Shown: positions 25,537-34,183, numbered from the stretch's first letter. The stretch: 64,000 nucleotides of DNA from an uncultured Allomuricauda sp. (GCF_947499585.1 NZ_CANMOO010000001.1:1302001-1366000); one strand, 5' to 3'. The notes: generated by a model not told the origin, from the letters alone. A program made the numbers and translations.

Positions 25537-26712
25537 GCTTTCTCTCATCTTTCTTAACATTTCGGGAACTTCTGTCCAATCATCTATCCATATAGTTTTT
25601 ACACCAAATGATGCGGAATCATTTTCTTCAAATCTTTCGTGAATTTCAGATAATAGTTTTATTGTTTCATCGAAATCCAATCCAGCTTTGTTCTTATTAT
25701 TTAATACTTTTTCGGATTCTAATGTCTTCTTTAAATTTTCACTTAATTTTTGCTTATTCATTCTTTGTTTAAAAATGTAATGGTGTTTCTTTTTATTCCC
25801 TTTTTGTTTATAGGCAATATCAAGAAGCCTCCTTATATTAGGGTCAGTAAGAGAACTACCAATGAATAAGCACGTATTTTCCCTAAATTTATTTATTTGA
25901 ACCATATTATTCCAACTATATATGTCAGAATATTGTTGGTGATAATTGCTTTCTCCAAATGTGATTTTATGAGAATCATTTAATTTCTCTGTCTCTGGTA
26001 AATAACCGTGAACGTGATAGATTGGCAATTCATCATTTTTAACTTCTATACCTATTCCATAAACTGATTTGTATGGTATCGGCATTTCTGTCTTTTTCAA
26101 CTTATATTCTAATATATCGTCAAAATTATAGGTAATTATTGAATCTAAATTTGGGCTTTTTCCAGGTGCTACGCATATCTTCACAATTTCATCTAATAGT
26201 TTAGACTTCTTATCTTTATTCATTTCTGAATACAATACGTCTCTAACCATTGATTCAAATGAGGAATCATTTTTCTCGAAATATTCTTGTAAATATCTGC
26301 CAGCAATTAAAGGGTTTGGACGAAATATATCATTAAATAATTTTGCCAAGACTGTCGATACATTGTTTTCCTTTTCAATACTATGAACCATTAAGCTCTG
26401 AAGTAATAAATTCCAAGAAGGAATACCAAACTCGATTGAAATTCCAGCACCTAAAGCCAAGACTAACTGTTCTTTTTGATATGCCTCATTTAAATTTTTG
26501 GTAATCTGCTGACGACTTATAGTGTTGGATTTGGGAAGTTTATCAACTAAATTATTGAGATTTAAATCTGAATGCTTTAATACTTCATATAATTTTTTTG
26601 TGTAGTCTTCAGTCCTTATTTTATCATACCAGTTAAATCTAATTGTGTTGTCAGAATCAATCCAATGAGTGCTTAATTCAGATTCTTCTTTATTATCTTT
26701 CTTTTTAGCCAT
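25528..26712 (-). CDS. SIR2-like NAD-hydrolase-type protein (candidate phage-defence effector)
   Basis: A 394-residue soluble protein. A SIR2-like Rossmann domain spans about residues 80-300: nucleotide loop LALGAGISIEFGIPSW (G88-W100), TYNFDD with the catalytic-type asparagine N196, the general-base-position histidine H235 in YHVHGYLP, and FIGSSLTDPN near 290. These are the residues kept in the SIR2_2 group, many of which deplete NAD+ during phage defence. There is no zinc-finger cysteine set, so this is not a classical protein deacetylase. The C-terminal 90 residues are lysine-rich and unassigned. It sits in the same array as a HerA-type ATPase, a known partner family in Sir2-HerA systems. 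Confidence 0.82.
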   Translation of the reverse strand: MAKKKDNKEESELSTHWIDSDNTIRFNWYDKIRTEDYTKKLYEVLKHSDLNLNNLVDKLPKSNTISRQQITKNLNEAYQKEQLVLALGAGISIEFGIPSWNLLLQSLMVHSIEKENNVSTVLAKLFNDIFRPNPLIAGRYLQEYFEKNDSSFESMVRDVLYSEMNKDKKSKLLDEIVKICVAPGKSPNLDSIITYNFDDILEYKLKKTEMPIPYKSVYGIGIEVKNDELPIYHVHGYLPETEKLNDSHKITFGESNYHQQYSDIYSWNNMVQINKFRENTCLFIGSSLTDPNIRRLLDIAYKQKGNKKKHHYIFKQRMNKQKLSENLKKTLESEKVLNNKNKAGLDFDETIKLLSEIHERFEENDSASFGVKTIWIDDWTEVPEMLRKMRESVA

Positions 26713-26727
26713 ATTGTTTTTTCAAAT

Positions 26728-26800
26728 GTTGCCTAACGTTTAGTATATGAAGCGTAGCATCCCGAAGGGTGCTATGATTTCATATATAGTGTGTAGTAAG
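26728..26800 (-). repeat. attC-like palindromic element B (between unknown gene and SIR2 gene)
   Basis: About 73 bases, the most attC-like of the set. On the minus strand it runs from ACTACACAC through two imperfectly complementary arms (TATATGAAATCATAGCA and TGCTACGCTTCATATA) around a small loop (CCCTTCGGGA) and ends in ACGTTAGGC. GTTAGGC matches the integron core GTTRRRY exactly. The upstream core is degenerate. Confidence 0.62.
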
Positions 26801-26809
26801 TTTTTCTAT

Positions 26810-27424
26810 TCATATTCCTTCTAAGTAGCATTTAAAGTACTGCCGTTCGCGATAAATTGCTTTTTCGTCATAGTCGTTTGGCCATTCCATAAACGGAACT
26901 TTGTGTTCTTTAAGTTCTCCTGAGATTGACATATAACGATGATTGAGTATTTCATCTATATCATTAGCTACATATCCATCTGGCATTTGAAAGAATTCAA
27001 AGAGGAAAGATGTTCCAAAACCAAATTCTTTACCATCCTTCATTTTTACACCGAAACCTGTCCAAGACATCGTTGTTTCACCACGAATTGCAGAAAGTAT
27101 ATTCTTAGGAAAAGCAAATGGACTTATTTCAACTCTGACAATATCATATTCGTTAACCTTATTTCCACCTGTTGTATAGAGCTTGACCATATCTCTATAT
27201 CCATCAACCCCTGAAGATTTTGCAAAAATGGATTTTCCTGTTCTTTCTTCTTTCAATCGTTTGATAGCTCGATTTACCGTAGGTTCGGGATTTTGAAATA
27301 CAACACACGGGAGATATGTCCCATCTTTTAGATGTGCTGAACATCTATACAGCTTTCCTTCAAACTCTCTTTCAAGAGGTTCGATATTATCTTTTAAAAA
27401 TTGTATGATTTCTGTGTTCTTCAT
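26810..27424 (-). CDS. Hypothetical protein in the cassette-like array
   Basis: A 204-residue soluble protein of mixed alpha/beta character. It begins with a charged helix (NTEIIQFLKDNIEPLEREF). A central segment contains VRVEISPFAFPKNILSAIRGETTMSWTG, and FGFGTSFLFEFFQMPDGY follows. I see no signal peptide, membrane segment or known catalytic motif, and no family is recognised. It forms its own unit between two attC-like elements, between the HerA-type ATPase and SIR2 genes. This leaves open whether it works with either of them. Confidence 0.7.
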   Translation of the reverse strand: MKNTEIIQFLKDNIEPLEREFEGKLYRCSAHLKDGTYLPCVVFQNPEPTVNRAIKRLKEERTGKSIFAKSSGVDGYRDMVKLYTTGGNKVNEYDIVRVEISPFAFPKNILSAIRGETTMSWTGFGVKMKDGKEFGFGTSFLFEFFQMPDGYVANDIDEILNHRYMSISGELKEHKVPFMEWPNDYDEKAIYRERQYFKCYLEGI

Positions 27425-27431
27425 TTAATTA

Positions 27432-27632
27432 ACTACAACGGTCTTGTATATGAAACGTAGCGTGTAAATAGACGCTGACTTTTCGGTTTATACACGAGCC
27501 GAATTTTTAAATTTTTCTTTTTATCTTTATTTTACTAAAAGCCAAATTTAAAAATTTGGCGGACTTTGCAAATACACACAAACCTCTCGAAAAGCCTGTA
27601 ATAGCTATGTTTTATATACGTTGTTAGCGGCA
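27432..27632 (-). repeat. attC-like palindromic element C (between HerA-type and unknown genes)
   Basis: A 200-base element, the longest of the set. The right core is GTTAGCGGCA (27623-27632) and the left core ACTACAAC (27432-27439). The arms ACGGTCTTGTATATGAAACG (27438-27457) and GCTATGTTTTATATACG (27604-27620) are imperfectly complementary. The middle holds a perfect 9-bp hairpin GCCAAATTT/AAATTTGGC (27541-27560) and a partial inner dyad around ACTTTTCGG. There is no open frame inside. Confidence 0.6.
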
Positions 27633-27633
27633 G

Positions 27634-29748
27634 TTATTCTTCTTCAGCTGCTTCTTCAATTTCTATTTCCGGCTCTATAATTTCAGGTACTTCAAAAATC
27701 ATAGGTACGTTCGATTTTAATGCTTTTCCAGCCGCTATTGCTTGTCTAAATCTCAAATTTGGCAAAACGCTTGCGATTCCTTGTCCGAAATAATTAGACA
27801 AAAATTCACTACTTGTCTTATCAAATTCTTGAAATGAAATAATTGTATTACATTGGGTCAAAACTGTTTTGGATACATTTGCCGTTCTTTGAGCAATTAC
27901 CAAAAGTCCAACATCATATTTCCTACCTTGCAAAGCAATTTGTGCAATGCTGTTTAACAATGAGTGAGAAGATTTATCTGCAATTCCAACAAAATTCCAT
28001 TCGGGAATAACTGTGTGAGCTTCTTCAAGAACTACGCAAACTTTGTGTCCATAACATCGGTCATTTTTTGCAATATTAAATAAGGCTTTGAAAAGCTGTC
28101 TTGTGTATTCTAAAATGCTTGCTGTATTGGAAACATCGGGAAGTTCAAACAAGCATATTTGAGTTTCTTCTGACTTTAAAAATGCATCCAATCCTTCTTT
28201 AAGTGTTTCTTTAATAAAGTCATCACATTTTTTGAGCCCTTCTTTGCTTTGTTGATTCCCGAACTTTTCTAATTCATTTGAAACCCATTCAAATGCTTCA
28301 TAGAGTTTAACCTCTTTCTCTTCTGAAACTATTTTAACAGGATTTAAGTCTGGAAATTTACCTCGATATTCTCCTGTGAAATCGATGCAAATTGCCTTTA
28401 TAGTTTCATCTTTTAAATATTCTCTGATTAAATTTCTTGAAAATACGGACTTACCTGTTCCTGTTACGCCTAAAACAGCTGTATGATGAGTAAGAGCTAA
28501 ATCCTTATTGATTATTACAGGGAAGTTTGTGTTTGGAATGTGTCCAATCTGAAATTCTCCTTCCGATAATACTACATTTTCAATTTTTGATGCTATATAA
28601 ACTGGCGAGTTAATATCTGGAACCCAACCAAATTGCTCGAATCTTACTTTTTCGTGATTCCAAGTACCTAATTGGATAGCTTCTCCAATAATTAATCCTG
28701 TTTCATTTTTGTTTTCTAATTGCTCTATTTTCGTTATTCCTTCAACTATTTGATAGAAAACAGGAATGTTTTCGTTTCCAACATTTATCTCTAAAAGCTG
28801 TCCTTCTTGTATAGAAGCTTTTGAATTGTAAATAAATTTAATTTTACTGATACTTGAGTTTTCTGTAACTATACCAACAAATTTGTCTAAATAGTTTGTT
28901 TCGGGAACTTCTTTGATTTTGTAGATAATGTCTTCTGTATGATTATTGAAGATTGATTTGTTAGCAAAAATTTTACTTATTTCACTTGTTGTTAGAATCT
29001 TTATCCATTGCTGTTCATTTAGCAAATAAGAATCTAAAATAAGACCTTTTCTAATTTGCCTGCTTTCATCAATCGAGTAGATAAACTCTACAAAATCAAA
29101 AATCTTTATGGTTTCTTTTCTATTTGGAAATAACTTAATAAGAAAAGTGTTTTTGGATTGGACACCGAAAATAGTTCCTAAAGCATTTTCCTGTTTTTTA
29201 GTTTCTTTTTTCTCAAAGAGTTTGTTTAAAATTGAAGCAATCGAAGGTAAATTTAAAATCATAAAAATTACCCAATAGAGTAGTAGTGAATTAAATCCAT
29301 TGCTATTAAGTCCAAATTGATTAATTGCTCCCCAAAGGAAAAATGCTGAAAATAAAGTTTGTGGTTTTCCAATTTCTCTATTTATTCTTGAAAAGAATTG
29401 TACCCATTTATTTTCGCTTGGTAGTGGTTTGTTTCTTAACCACATTAGTATATAACTGCTTATTGCTAAATAAAGAGTTATACTTAAGAACAGCCAAAAA
29501 ATCCAGTTTCTGTTCTGTTCATCTACAAGTAATAACGATACGCCAGCAGTTACTGCATTAATAAATACGTTGGAATCTTTCGAAAAATGGGGTTGGTCGA
29601 TTAATGATAATAATATTAGCAATAAAAAACCTGAAGTGAACCAAAAGTCATTAAGTAGAAAGTCAAAACTCTGTGTTACGAAATATCCAACTCCGATTAA
29701 CAGAATTAATGAAAGTCCGAGAAATATTAATCTTGTTCTTTTGTTCAT
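27634..29748 (-). CDS. Membrane-anchored HerA/FtsK-type ATPase
   Basis: A 704-residue protein. The first 175 residues contain about five hydrophobic spans, followed by a linker and a beta-rich HAS-barrel-like region (about 280-415). The RecA-fold ATPase domain has Walker A GVTGTGKS (427-434), an aspartate strand ICIDFTGEYRG (454-463) and Walker B CVVLEEAH (571-578). The C-terminus is acidic (EPEIEIEEAAEEE). HerA/DUF87 motors translocate DNA or assemble with SIR2 or nuclease partners in defence. The membrane anchor is unlike the soluble HerA of described Sir2-HerA pairs. The gene is the first unit of the array. Confidence 0.82.
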   Translation of the reverse strand: MNKRTRLIFLGLSLILLIGVGYFVTQSFDFLLNDFWFTSGFLLLILLSLIDQPHFSKDSNVFINAVTAGVSLLLVDEQNRNWIFWLFLSITLYLAISSYILMWLRNKPLPSENKWVQFFSRINREIGKPQTLFSAFFLWGAINQFGLNSNGFNSLLLYWVIFMILNLPSIASILNKLFEKKETKKQENALGTIFGVQSKNTFLIKLFPNRKETIKIFDFVEFIYSIDESRQIRKGLILDSYLLNEQQWIKILTTSEISKIFANKSIFNNHTEDIIYKIKEVPETNYLDKFVGIVTENSSISKIKFIYNSKASIQEGQLLEINVGNENIPVFYQIVEGITKIEQLENKNETGLIIGEAIQLGTWNHEKVRFEQFGWVPDINSPVYIASKIENVVLSEGEFQIGHIPNTNFPVIINKDLALTHHTAVLGVTGTGKSVFSRNLIREYLKDETIKAICIDFTGEYRGKFPDLNPVKIVSEEKEVKLYEAFEWVSNELEKFGNQQSKEGLKKCDDFIKETLKEGLDAFLKSEETQICLFELPDVSNTASILEYTRQLFKALFNIAKNDRCYGHKVCVVLEEAHTVIPEWNFVGIADKSSHSLLNSIAQIALQGRKYDVGLLVIAQRTANVSKTVLTQCNTIISFQEFDKTSSEFLSNYFGQGIASVLPNLRFRQAIAAGKALKSNVPMIFEVPEIIEPEIEIEEAAEEE

Positions 29749-29770
29749 TTGTTCATAGGTTGGTTTTAAT

Positions 29771-29780
29771 TGCCGCTAAC
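29771..29780 (-). repeat. Terminal complementary repeat of cassette 4 (5' end)
   Basis: Plus-strand TGCCGCTAAC is the exact reverse complement of GTTAGCGGCA at 27623-27632, across the whole HerA-type gene; adding four more bases gives 13 of 14 matches. Beyond it, GTAGTATACAAAA (29793-29805) faintly resembles the arm of the other elements. Confidence 0.6.
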
Positions 29781-30066
29781 TCATAAATAAGTAGGTAGTA
29801 TACAAAATGCCCATACAGGCAAAAGATATATCCATTCCAATCCTAGTTGTTTTTGACACACCAATTACACATACTTAGTGTAGAGCCATTGGGTCCATCA
29901 AAAAAAATAGATTCGTAAGTAGTTTTGGGGAGAATGTGAAAGTTATCATTTTTAAGACAAAATCATTTGCAGAAAAACCTTAGTTTTTCTGGGGTTTTTG
30001 TCCTATGCCGCTTTTTTTACAGTTTAGGCAAAGAAGCACCAACCGTTAGGGATACACCAAAATCCT
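29781..30066 (+). other. Non-coding gap between the array and fumC
   Basis: No open reading frame of interest on either strand. The only structure seen is a 9-bp AT-rich hairpin CAGAAAAAC/GTTTTTCTG at 29970-29991, followed by GGGTTTTTG. It may be a weak terminator or the remnant of an element. Plus-strand CCGTTAGGG near 30040 resembles a GTTRRRY core but has no partner. Confidence 0.4.
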
Positions 30067-30098
30067 TTGGGGGATAAAACACCTAAGGCTTACCTTTG
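30067..30098 (+). promoter_or_regulatory. Promoter of fumC
   Basis: TTG (30067-30069), a 21-base gap and TACCTTTG (30091-30098) match the Bacteroidota housekeeping promoter. The transcript would start near 30105, about 13 bases before the fumC ATG. Confidence 0.7.
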
Positions 30099-30117
30099 TA
30101 ACATTAAACAGTAGAAA

Positions 30118-31515
30118 ATGAGCTTTAGAATAGAGAAAGATACCATGGGCGAAGTAAAAGTGCCATCGGATAAGTATTGGGGAGCACAAACTGAGCGATC
30201 CCGTAACAATTTTAAAATTGGCGCTCCCGCTTCCATGCCCTTAGATGTGGTTTACGGATTTGCCTATTTAAAAAAGGCAGCGGCATACACCAATCACGAG
30301 TTGGGTGTTCTTGCCATAGAAAAACGGGATCTCATTGCGCAAGTCTGCGATGAAATTTTAGAAGGAAAGCACGATGACCAATTTCCATTGGTGATATGGC
30401 AAACCGGTTCAGGTACCCAAAGCAATATGAACGTAAATGAGGTAGTTGCCAACAGAGCTCATGAAATTGCCGGAAAAAAAATTGGTGAGGGCGAAAAAAC
30501 CATACAACCGAATGATGATGTCAATAAGAGCCAATCTTCTAATGACACTTTTCCGACAGGCATGCATATTGCAGCTTATAAAAAGATTGTAGAAGTTACT
30601 ATTCCGGGTGTAGAGCAATTACGAAACACATTGTATAAAAAGTCCCAAGAGTTTAAAGATGTGGTCAAGATTGGGCGTACCCATTTAATGGATGCCACTC
30701 CCCTAACCTTAGGGCAAGAATTTTCAGGTTATGTATCGCAGCTAGATCATGGATTAAAAGCATTACAAAATACCTTAGACCATCTTAGTGAGCTTGCTTT
30801 AGGCGGAACTGCCGTTGGCACAGGTTTAAATACGCCAAAAGGATATGATGTTTTGGTGGCAAAATATATTGCCGAGTTTACCAACCAGCCTTTTATAACT
30901 GCTGATAACAAATTTGAGGCGCTTGCTGCCCACGATGCCATTGTAGAAAGTCATGGAGCACTAAAGCAGCTTGCGGTATGTTTAAACAAAATAGCTAATG
31001 ATGTTAGAATGATGGCATCAGGACCGCGTTCCGGTATTGGAGAAATCATAATCCCTGCAAATGAACCCGGTAGCTCCATTATGCCTGGTAAAGTAAATCC
31101 AACACAATGTGAAGCTATGACCATGGTCTGTGCCCAAGTAATAGGGAATGATGTTGCTATTGCGGTTGGTGGTACCCAGGGGCATTATGAACTTAATGTT
31201 TTTAAACCTATGATGGCCTCCAATATTTTGCAATCTGCCCAACTTATTGGTGATGCTTGTGTAAGTTTTGATGTTAATTGTGCCAGTGGCATTGAGCCCA
31301 ATCATGAAGTAATTAAAACACTTTTAAACAATTCCTTGATGTTGGTCACTGCTTTAAACACCAAAATTGGATATTATAAAGCTGCTGAAATTGCTAACAC
31401 AGCTCATAAAAACGGAACAACTTTAAGAGAAGAAGCTGTTAACTTAGGGTATGTTACCCCAGAAGAATATGATGAATGGGTAAAACCGGAAGATATGGTT
31501 GGTAGTTTGAAATAG
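30118..31515 (+). CDS. fumC: Class II fumarate hydratase
   Basis: A 465-residue fumarase/aspartase-superfamily enzyme that interconverts fumarate and malate in the TCA cycle. The signature [15 protein letters not shown] contains the catalytic serine loop; [30 protein letters not shown] and [16 protein letters not shown] supply the other active-site segments. Length and motifs match FumC (fumarase, not aspartase or argininosuccinate lyase). It is monocistronic, with its own promoter and a strong terminator. Confidence 0.95.
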   Translation: MSFRIEKDTMGEVKVPSDKYWGAQTERSRNNFKIGAPASMPLDVVYGFAYLKKAAAYTNHELGVLAIEKRDLIAQVCDEILEGKHDDQFPLVIWQTGSGTQSNMNVNEVVANRAHEIAGKKIGEGEKTIQPNDDVNKSQSSNDTFPTGMHIAAYKKIVEVTIPGVEQLRNTLYKKSQEFKDVVKIGRTHLMDATPLTLGQEFSGYVSQLDHGLKALQNTLDHLSELALGGTAVGTGLNTPKGYDVLVAKYIAEFTNQPFITADNKFEALAAHDAIVESHGALKQLAVCLNKIANDVRMMASGPRSGIGEIIIPANEPGSSIMPGKVNPTQCEAMTMVCAQVIGNDVAIAVGGTQGHYELNVFKPMMASNILQSAQLIGDACVSFDVNCASGIEPNHEVIKTLLNNSLMLVTALNTKIGYYKAAEIANTAHKNGTTLREEAVNLGYVTPEEYDEWVKPEDMVGSLK

Positions 31516-31534
31516 AAAGCCATCCTAAATGAAT

Positions 31535-31570
31535 AAAAAAAGCCCGGTTCATAACGAACCGGGCTTTTTT
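31535..31570 (+). terminator. Bidirectional terminator after fumC
   Basis: A perfect 9-bp GC-rich stem GCCCGGTTC/GAACCGGGC with loop ATAAC is flanked by seven A and six T residues. It serves fumC and the convergent coiled-coil gene. Confidence 0.93.
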
Positions 31571-31591
31571 ATAAAATACGGATAGTGTGTA

Positions 31592-32479
31592 TTATTTTAA
31601 TGCGAACTTAGAAGTTCCCAATAATTTTAGACCGTTGTCATATACATTTACCATGTAGTTTCCTTTTTGGAAATCTGAAGCAGGCTTGTTAATGTAATCG
31701 CAAACATCTAAAGAACTGTTTTCGTAGTAGAAGTTAGTTCCTTTACTATAAGTTATAGAAGCACCTTCTTCGCTAGACTTAGAAAAGCTATCTCCCAATA
31801 CGTTACCTTGAGGATCAAGAACTTCAATAAAGAATTCTCTATCACCAGCTTCAGCAATTACGTTATCAGCAATTGTAAAACATACTTTGAATTTATCAGT
31901 AGATTTAGCTCTTGAAGTAGAAACCAATTTTCCACTGTTTCTTTCTCTAACTGCATCAACAGTAAAAGTAGAAAGACTTAAAGCAGAACCTCTTTCAACA
32001 GCATCTGCCAATTGAGTGTTTTGCACCACTAAAGAATCATTAAATACAGTTTGCTTTTCAAGTTCAACAAATGTGCTGTCTCTTTGCATAGCCAACAATG
32101 AGTTTGAGCTTGTTAAAGAATCAACTTGCTTTAACAAAGCTTCTCTTTCAGCTTTAAGAACGCTAACTTGTCTTCTGTATCTAGAAAGTGAAGCAATATC
32201 AGCTTTCATTCCATGAACAGAATCAATGTATTTTGCAATGTTATCTCTAGCAGCAACCAATTCTTCATTAGTAGCATTACTTTCTAAAATAGCTTTATCA
32301 TATTCTGATTTCAAGCTGTTTAAATCTTCAACAACCAACTCTTTTTCTTGAGTAAGTGCGGTAGTGGTCTTTTTCTTATCTTGGTAAAGGCTTACTGTAT
32401 AAATAATAGTTCCTAAAAGAACCACACCTAGTAAACCAGCTATTACCTTTAATCCGTTGTTACTTTTTGTTTCAGTCAT
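31592..32479 (-). CDS. Single-pass membrane protein with long periplasmic coiled coil
   Basis: The start at MTETKSNNG (295 residues) is preferred over a 15-residue upstream extension. One transmembrane helix lies at about residues 10-28. A coiled coil of roughly 110 residues follows (LTQEKELVVEDLNSLKSEYD to QLADAVERG), and then a compact beta-rich C-terminal domain (FKVCFTIADNVIAEAGDREF, GNYMVNVYDNG). The predicted topology is an inner-membrane anchor with the coil in the periplasm. No family name is recognised, although similar proteins are common in flavobacteria. It ends at the shared terminator. Confidence 0.78.
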   Translation of the reverse strand: MTETKSNNGLKVIAGLLGVVLLGTIIYTVSLYQDKKKTTTALTQEKELVVEDLNSLKSEYDKAILESNATNEELVAARDNIAKYIDSVHGMKADIASLSRYRRQVSVLKAEREALLKQVDSLTSSNSLLAMQRDSTFVELEKQTVFNDSLVVQNTQLADAVERGSALSLSTFTVDAVRERNSGKLVSTSRAKSTDKFKVCFTIADNVIAEAGDREFFIEVLDPQGNVLGDSFSKSSEEGASITYSKGTNFYYENSSLDVCDYINKPASDFQKGNYMVNVYDNGLKLLGTSKFALK

Positions 32480-32647
32480 AACTTTTAAATTAATTGATCT
32501 TGCGTTTAAAGTGTATTTAATCAATTGTGTTCTGTTTATATACGCTTAAGCTTTTATTTTGGATTATTAAGGATTAAATAATGTTAAAAAAATAACCATC
32601 AGTATATTGAAAGTGTTAATTTTAAAGGGCTAACAAACTCCTTCGTT

Positions 32648-33424
32648 ATGAAAAAAAAATATTTTTTATTTGCTTTTACTTTACTCTTAATGCTTGCATG
32701 TAAGGAAACTAAGGGTCAAAAAGACATGGTTATGTCCAAAGAAGATGTGATCAACGCTTTAAAAATTATTCCGATAGAACATGCTACTACAGTTTTGGAA
32801 TGGAATGGAATTACCATATATATTGATCCGGTTGGAGGAAAAAAAGCTTTTGAGAATCAGAAACAGCCTGATTTAATTTTAATCACGGATATCCATGGAG
32901 ACCATTTTAGTCTGGAAACACTGCAGGAGCTAAACACTGGAAAAGCCAAAATCATGGTTCCTCAGGCAGTAGCAGATAAGATACCGGAAGAATTTACCCC
33001 TCAAATAGATGTTTTAAACAATGGGGATTCCAAAGAAAGATATGGGATTACGGTCGAAGCTATTCCTATGTACAATCTAAGGACGGAAGCTTTAAAATTT
33101 CATGCCAAAGGCAGAGGAAATGGTTATGTGCTTAATATAGATGGGCAACGCATCTACTTTTCAGGAGATACAGAGGACATTCCAGAAATGAGGGCACTAC
33201 TAAATATTGATAAAGCTTTTGTTTGTATGAACTTGCCTTATACTATGACAGAAGTAAGTGCTGCAGATGCTGTCTTAGAATTTAAGCCCAAAGAAGTATA
33301 TCCTTATCATTATAGAGGTCGACCAAATGTAAGTGATGTAGCAAAGTTCAAGGATATTGTAAACAAAGGAGATGCAGCTATAAAGGTGGTGCAATTGGAC
33401 TGGTACCCCAATGATGATTTTTAG
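32648..33424 (+). CDS. Metallo-beta-lactamase-fold hydrolase, lipoprotein
   Basis: A 258-residue protein with a lipoprotein signal (LLLMLAC, Cys about 18). The metal-binding motif appears as TDIHGDHF, with further ligands likely in SGDTEDIPEM and PYHYRGRPN. This pattern is that of the UlaG-like subgroup of metallo-beta-lactamase-fold enzymes, which act on diverse phosphoester or lactone substrates. Note that the first motif is D-x-H-x-D-H rather than H-x-H-x-D-H. Substrate unknown. The next plus-strand gene starts 66 bases later. Confidence 0.82.
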   Translation: MKKKYFLFAFTLLLMLACKETKGQKDMVMSKEDVINALKIIPIEHATTVLEWNGITIYIDPVGGKKAFENQKQPDLILITDIHGDHFSLETLQELNTGKAKIMVPQAVADKIPEEFTPQIDVLNNGDSKERYGITVEAIPMYNLRTEALKFHAKGRGNGYVLNIDGQRIYFSGDTEDIPEMRALLNIDKAFVCMNLPYTMTEVSAADAVLEFKPKEVYPYHYRGRPNVSDVAKFKDIVNKGDAAIKVVQLDWYPNDDF

Positions 33425-33490
33425 AATGATGAAATATTGATGGGTTATTGTCGTTAATGATAGTGAATCAACCCAAATCAATACTAAACC

Positions 33491-34177
33491 ATGGCTCCCA
33501 AATCCTATGTTTTGTTTGCATTTGCATTAGTTTTTGCTGTAAACACCAGTTTTTCAAATCAGTGTGACAATTTTTATGCAAAAGTCACCTATGGTCTCAG
33601 TCATTCAAAAAAGGCTTTAACCGCAACCAATTTTGAGCATCAGACATATTATGCTGAAAGAGCTATGATTGCTCTGGAAAAATCAAAATCCTTCATGGAG
33701 GAATGCAGTTGTGCCAAATCTAAGGACAAAACCTTAGACGCCATTGAAAGTTTAAATAAAGCTACAGATCCCGTAGATTGGGATGCAGGGCGTTACTTTT
33801 CAAAGAAATCCATTGCAATCATCAATGAGTTAATCACTATTCTAGACGAATGTACTTTAGGTGTTACTGCAACAGCTGTAGTTGAAGATAGCGCAAATAG
33901 CTCTCTTGAACACGAAGCATATTCAGATGCAGAAGAAAGTGAACAGAATTCCATGGAAATGGAAATGATAACCGTTTTTGACAAGCATGCCAAAGATAAG
34001 TTGGCTTCGACTCAAAAGGCCATTGAACAATTGATTTTGCTTTCAAAATCTTTTGATCACAACTCATCTGAGAACCAAAAAGACCCTAACAGTCTGGAAT
34101 TCCATCAGAAAGCATATCTTCAAGAAGCAAAAAAGCTGCTTGAAGAAGGGCTAAAAGCATTTGAAAAAGAAAACTAA
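33491..34177 (+). CDS. Secreted helical protein of unknown function
   Basis: A 228-residue protein with signal peptide residues 1-22 (VNTSFSNQC). The mature protein is almost entirely helical, with two cysteine-containing segments (NQCDNFY, EECSCAK) and an acidic linker (SLEHEAYSDAEESEQNS) between two helical halves. The repeated theme of about 40-residue helices suggests a duplicated helical bundle. No family is recognised. It converges on ettA with 6 bases between stop codons. Confidence 0.72.
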   Translation: MAPKSYVLFAFALVFAVNTSFSNQCDNFYAKVTYGLSHSKKALTATNFEHQTYYAERAMIALEKSKSFMEECSCAKSKDKTLDAIESLNKATDPVDWDAGRYFSKKSIAIINELITILDECTLGVTATAVVEDSANSSLEHEAYSDAEESEQNSMEMEMITVFDKHAKDKLASTQKAIEQLILLSKSFDHNSSENQKDPNSLEFHQKAYLQEAKKLLEEGLKAFEKEN

Positions 34178-34183
34178 TATTCC

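Larger units (their letters stand above)
24845..29780 (-). mobile_element. Integron-cassette-like array of four genes (CALIN-like, no integrase)
   Basis: Four minus-strand genes are each framed by a start sequence and a complementary end sequence. The pairs are GTTAGCGGCA/TGCCGCTAAC (29780 and 27632), GTTGTAGT/ACTACA-CAC (27439 and 26797), GTTAGGCAA/TTGCCTAA(A) (26737 and 25536) and GTTTTAAT/ATTAAAAC (25424 and 24852). The genes are separated by related imperfect palindromes. In integrons the first bases of a cassette (TTRRRY...) pair with the start of its own attC site near its end, which is the pattern seen here. Only GTTAGGC fits the classical core exactly, and no integrase gene is in the window. 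The left outer boundary beyond 24845 is not resolved. Confidence 0.5.

Noticed and set aside
27541..27560. Perfect hairpin GCCAAATTT/AAATTTGGC as a terminator of the HerA-type gene
   Set aside because: AT-rich, with no T run directly after it. It sits in the middle of the attC-like element C and is better viewed as part of that structure.
25528..29748. A standard two-gene Sir2-HerA defence operon
   Set aside because: The two genes are not adjacent, repeat elements separate them, and the ATPase has membrane spans not expected in the described system. The association is kept only as a hypothesis.
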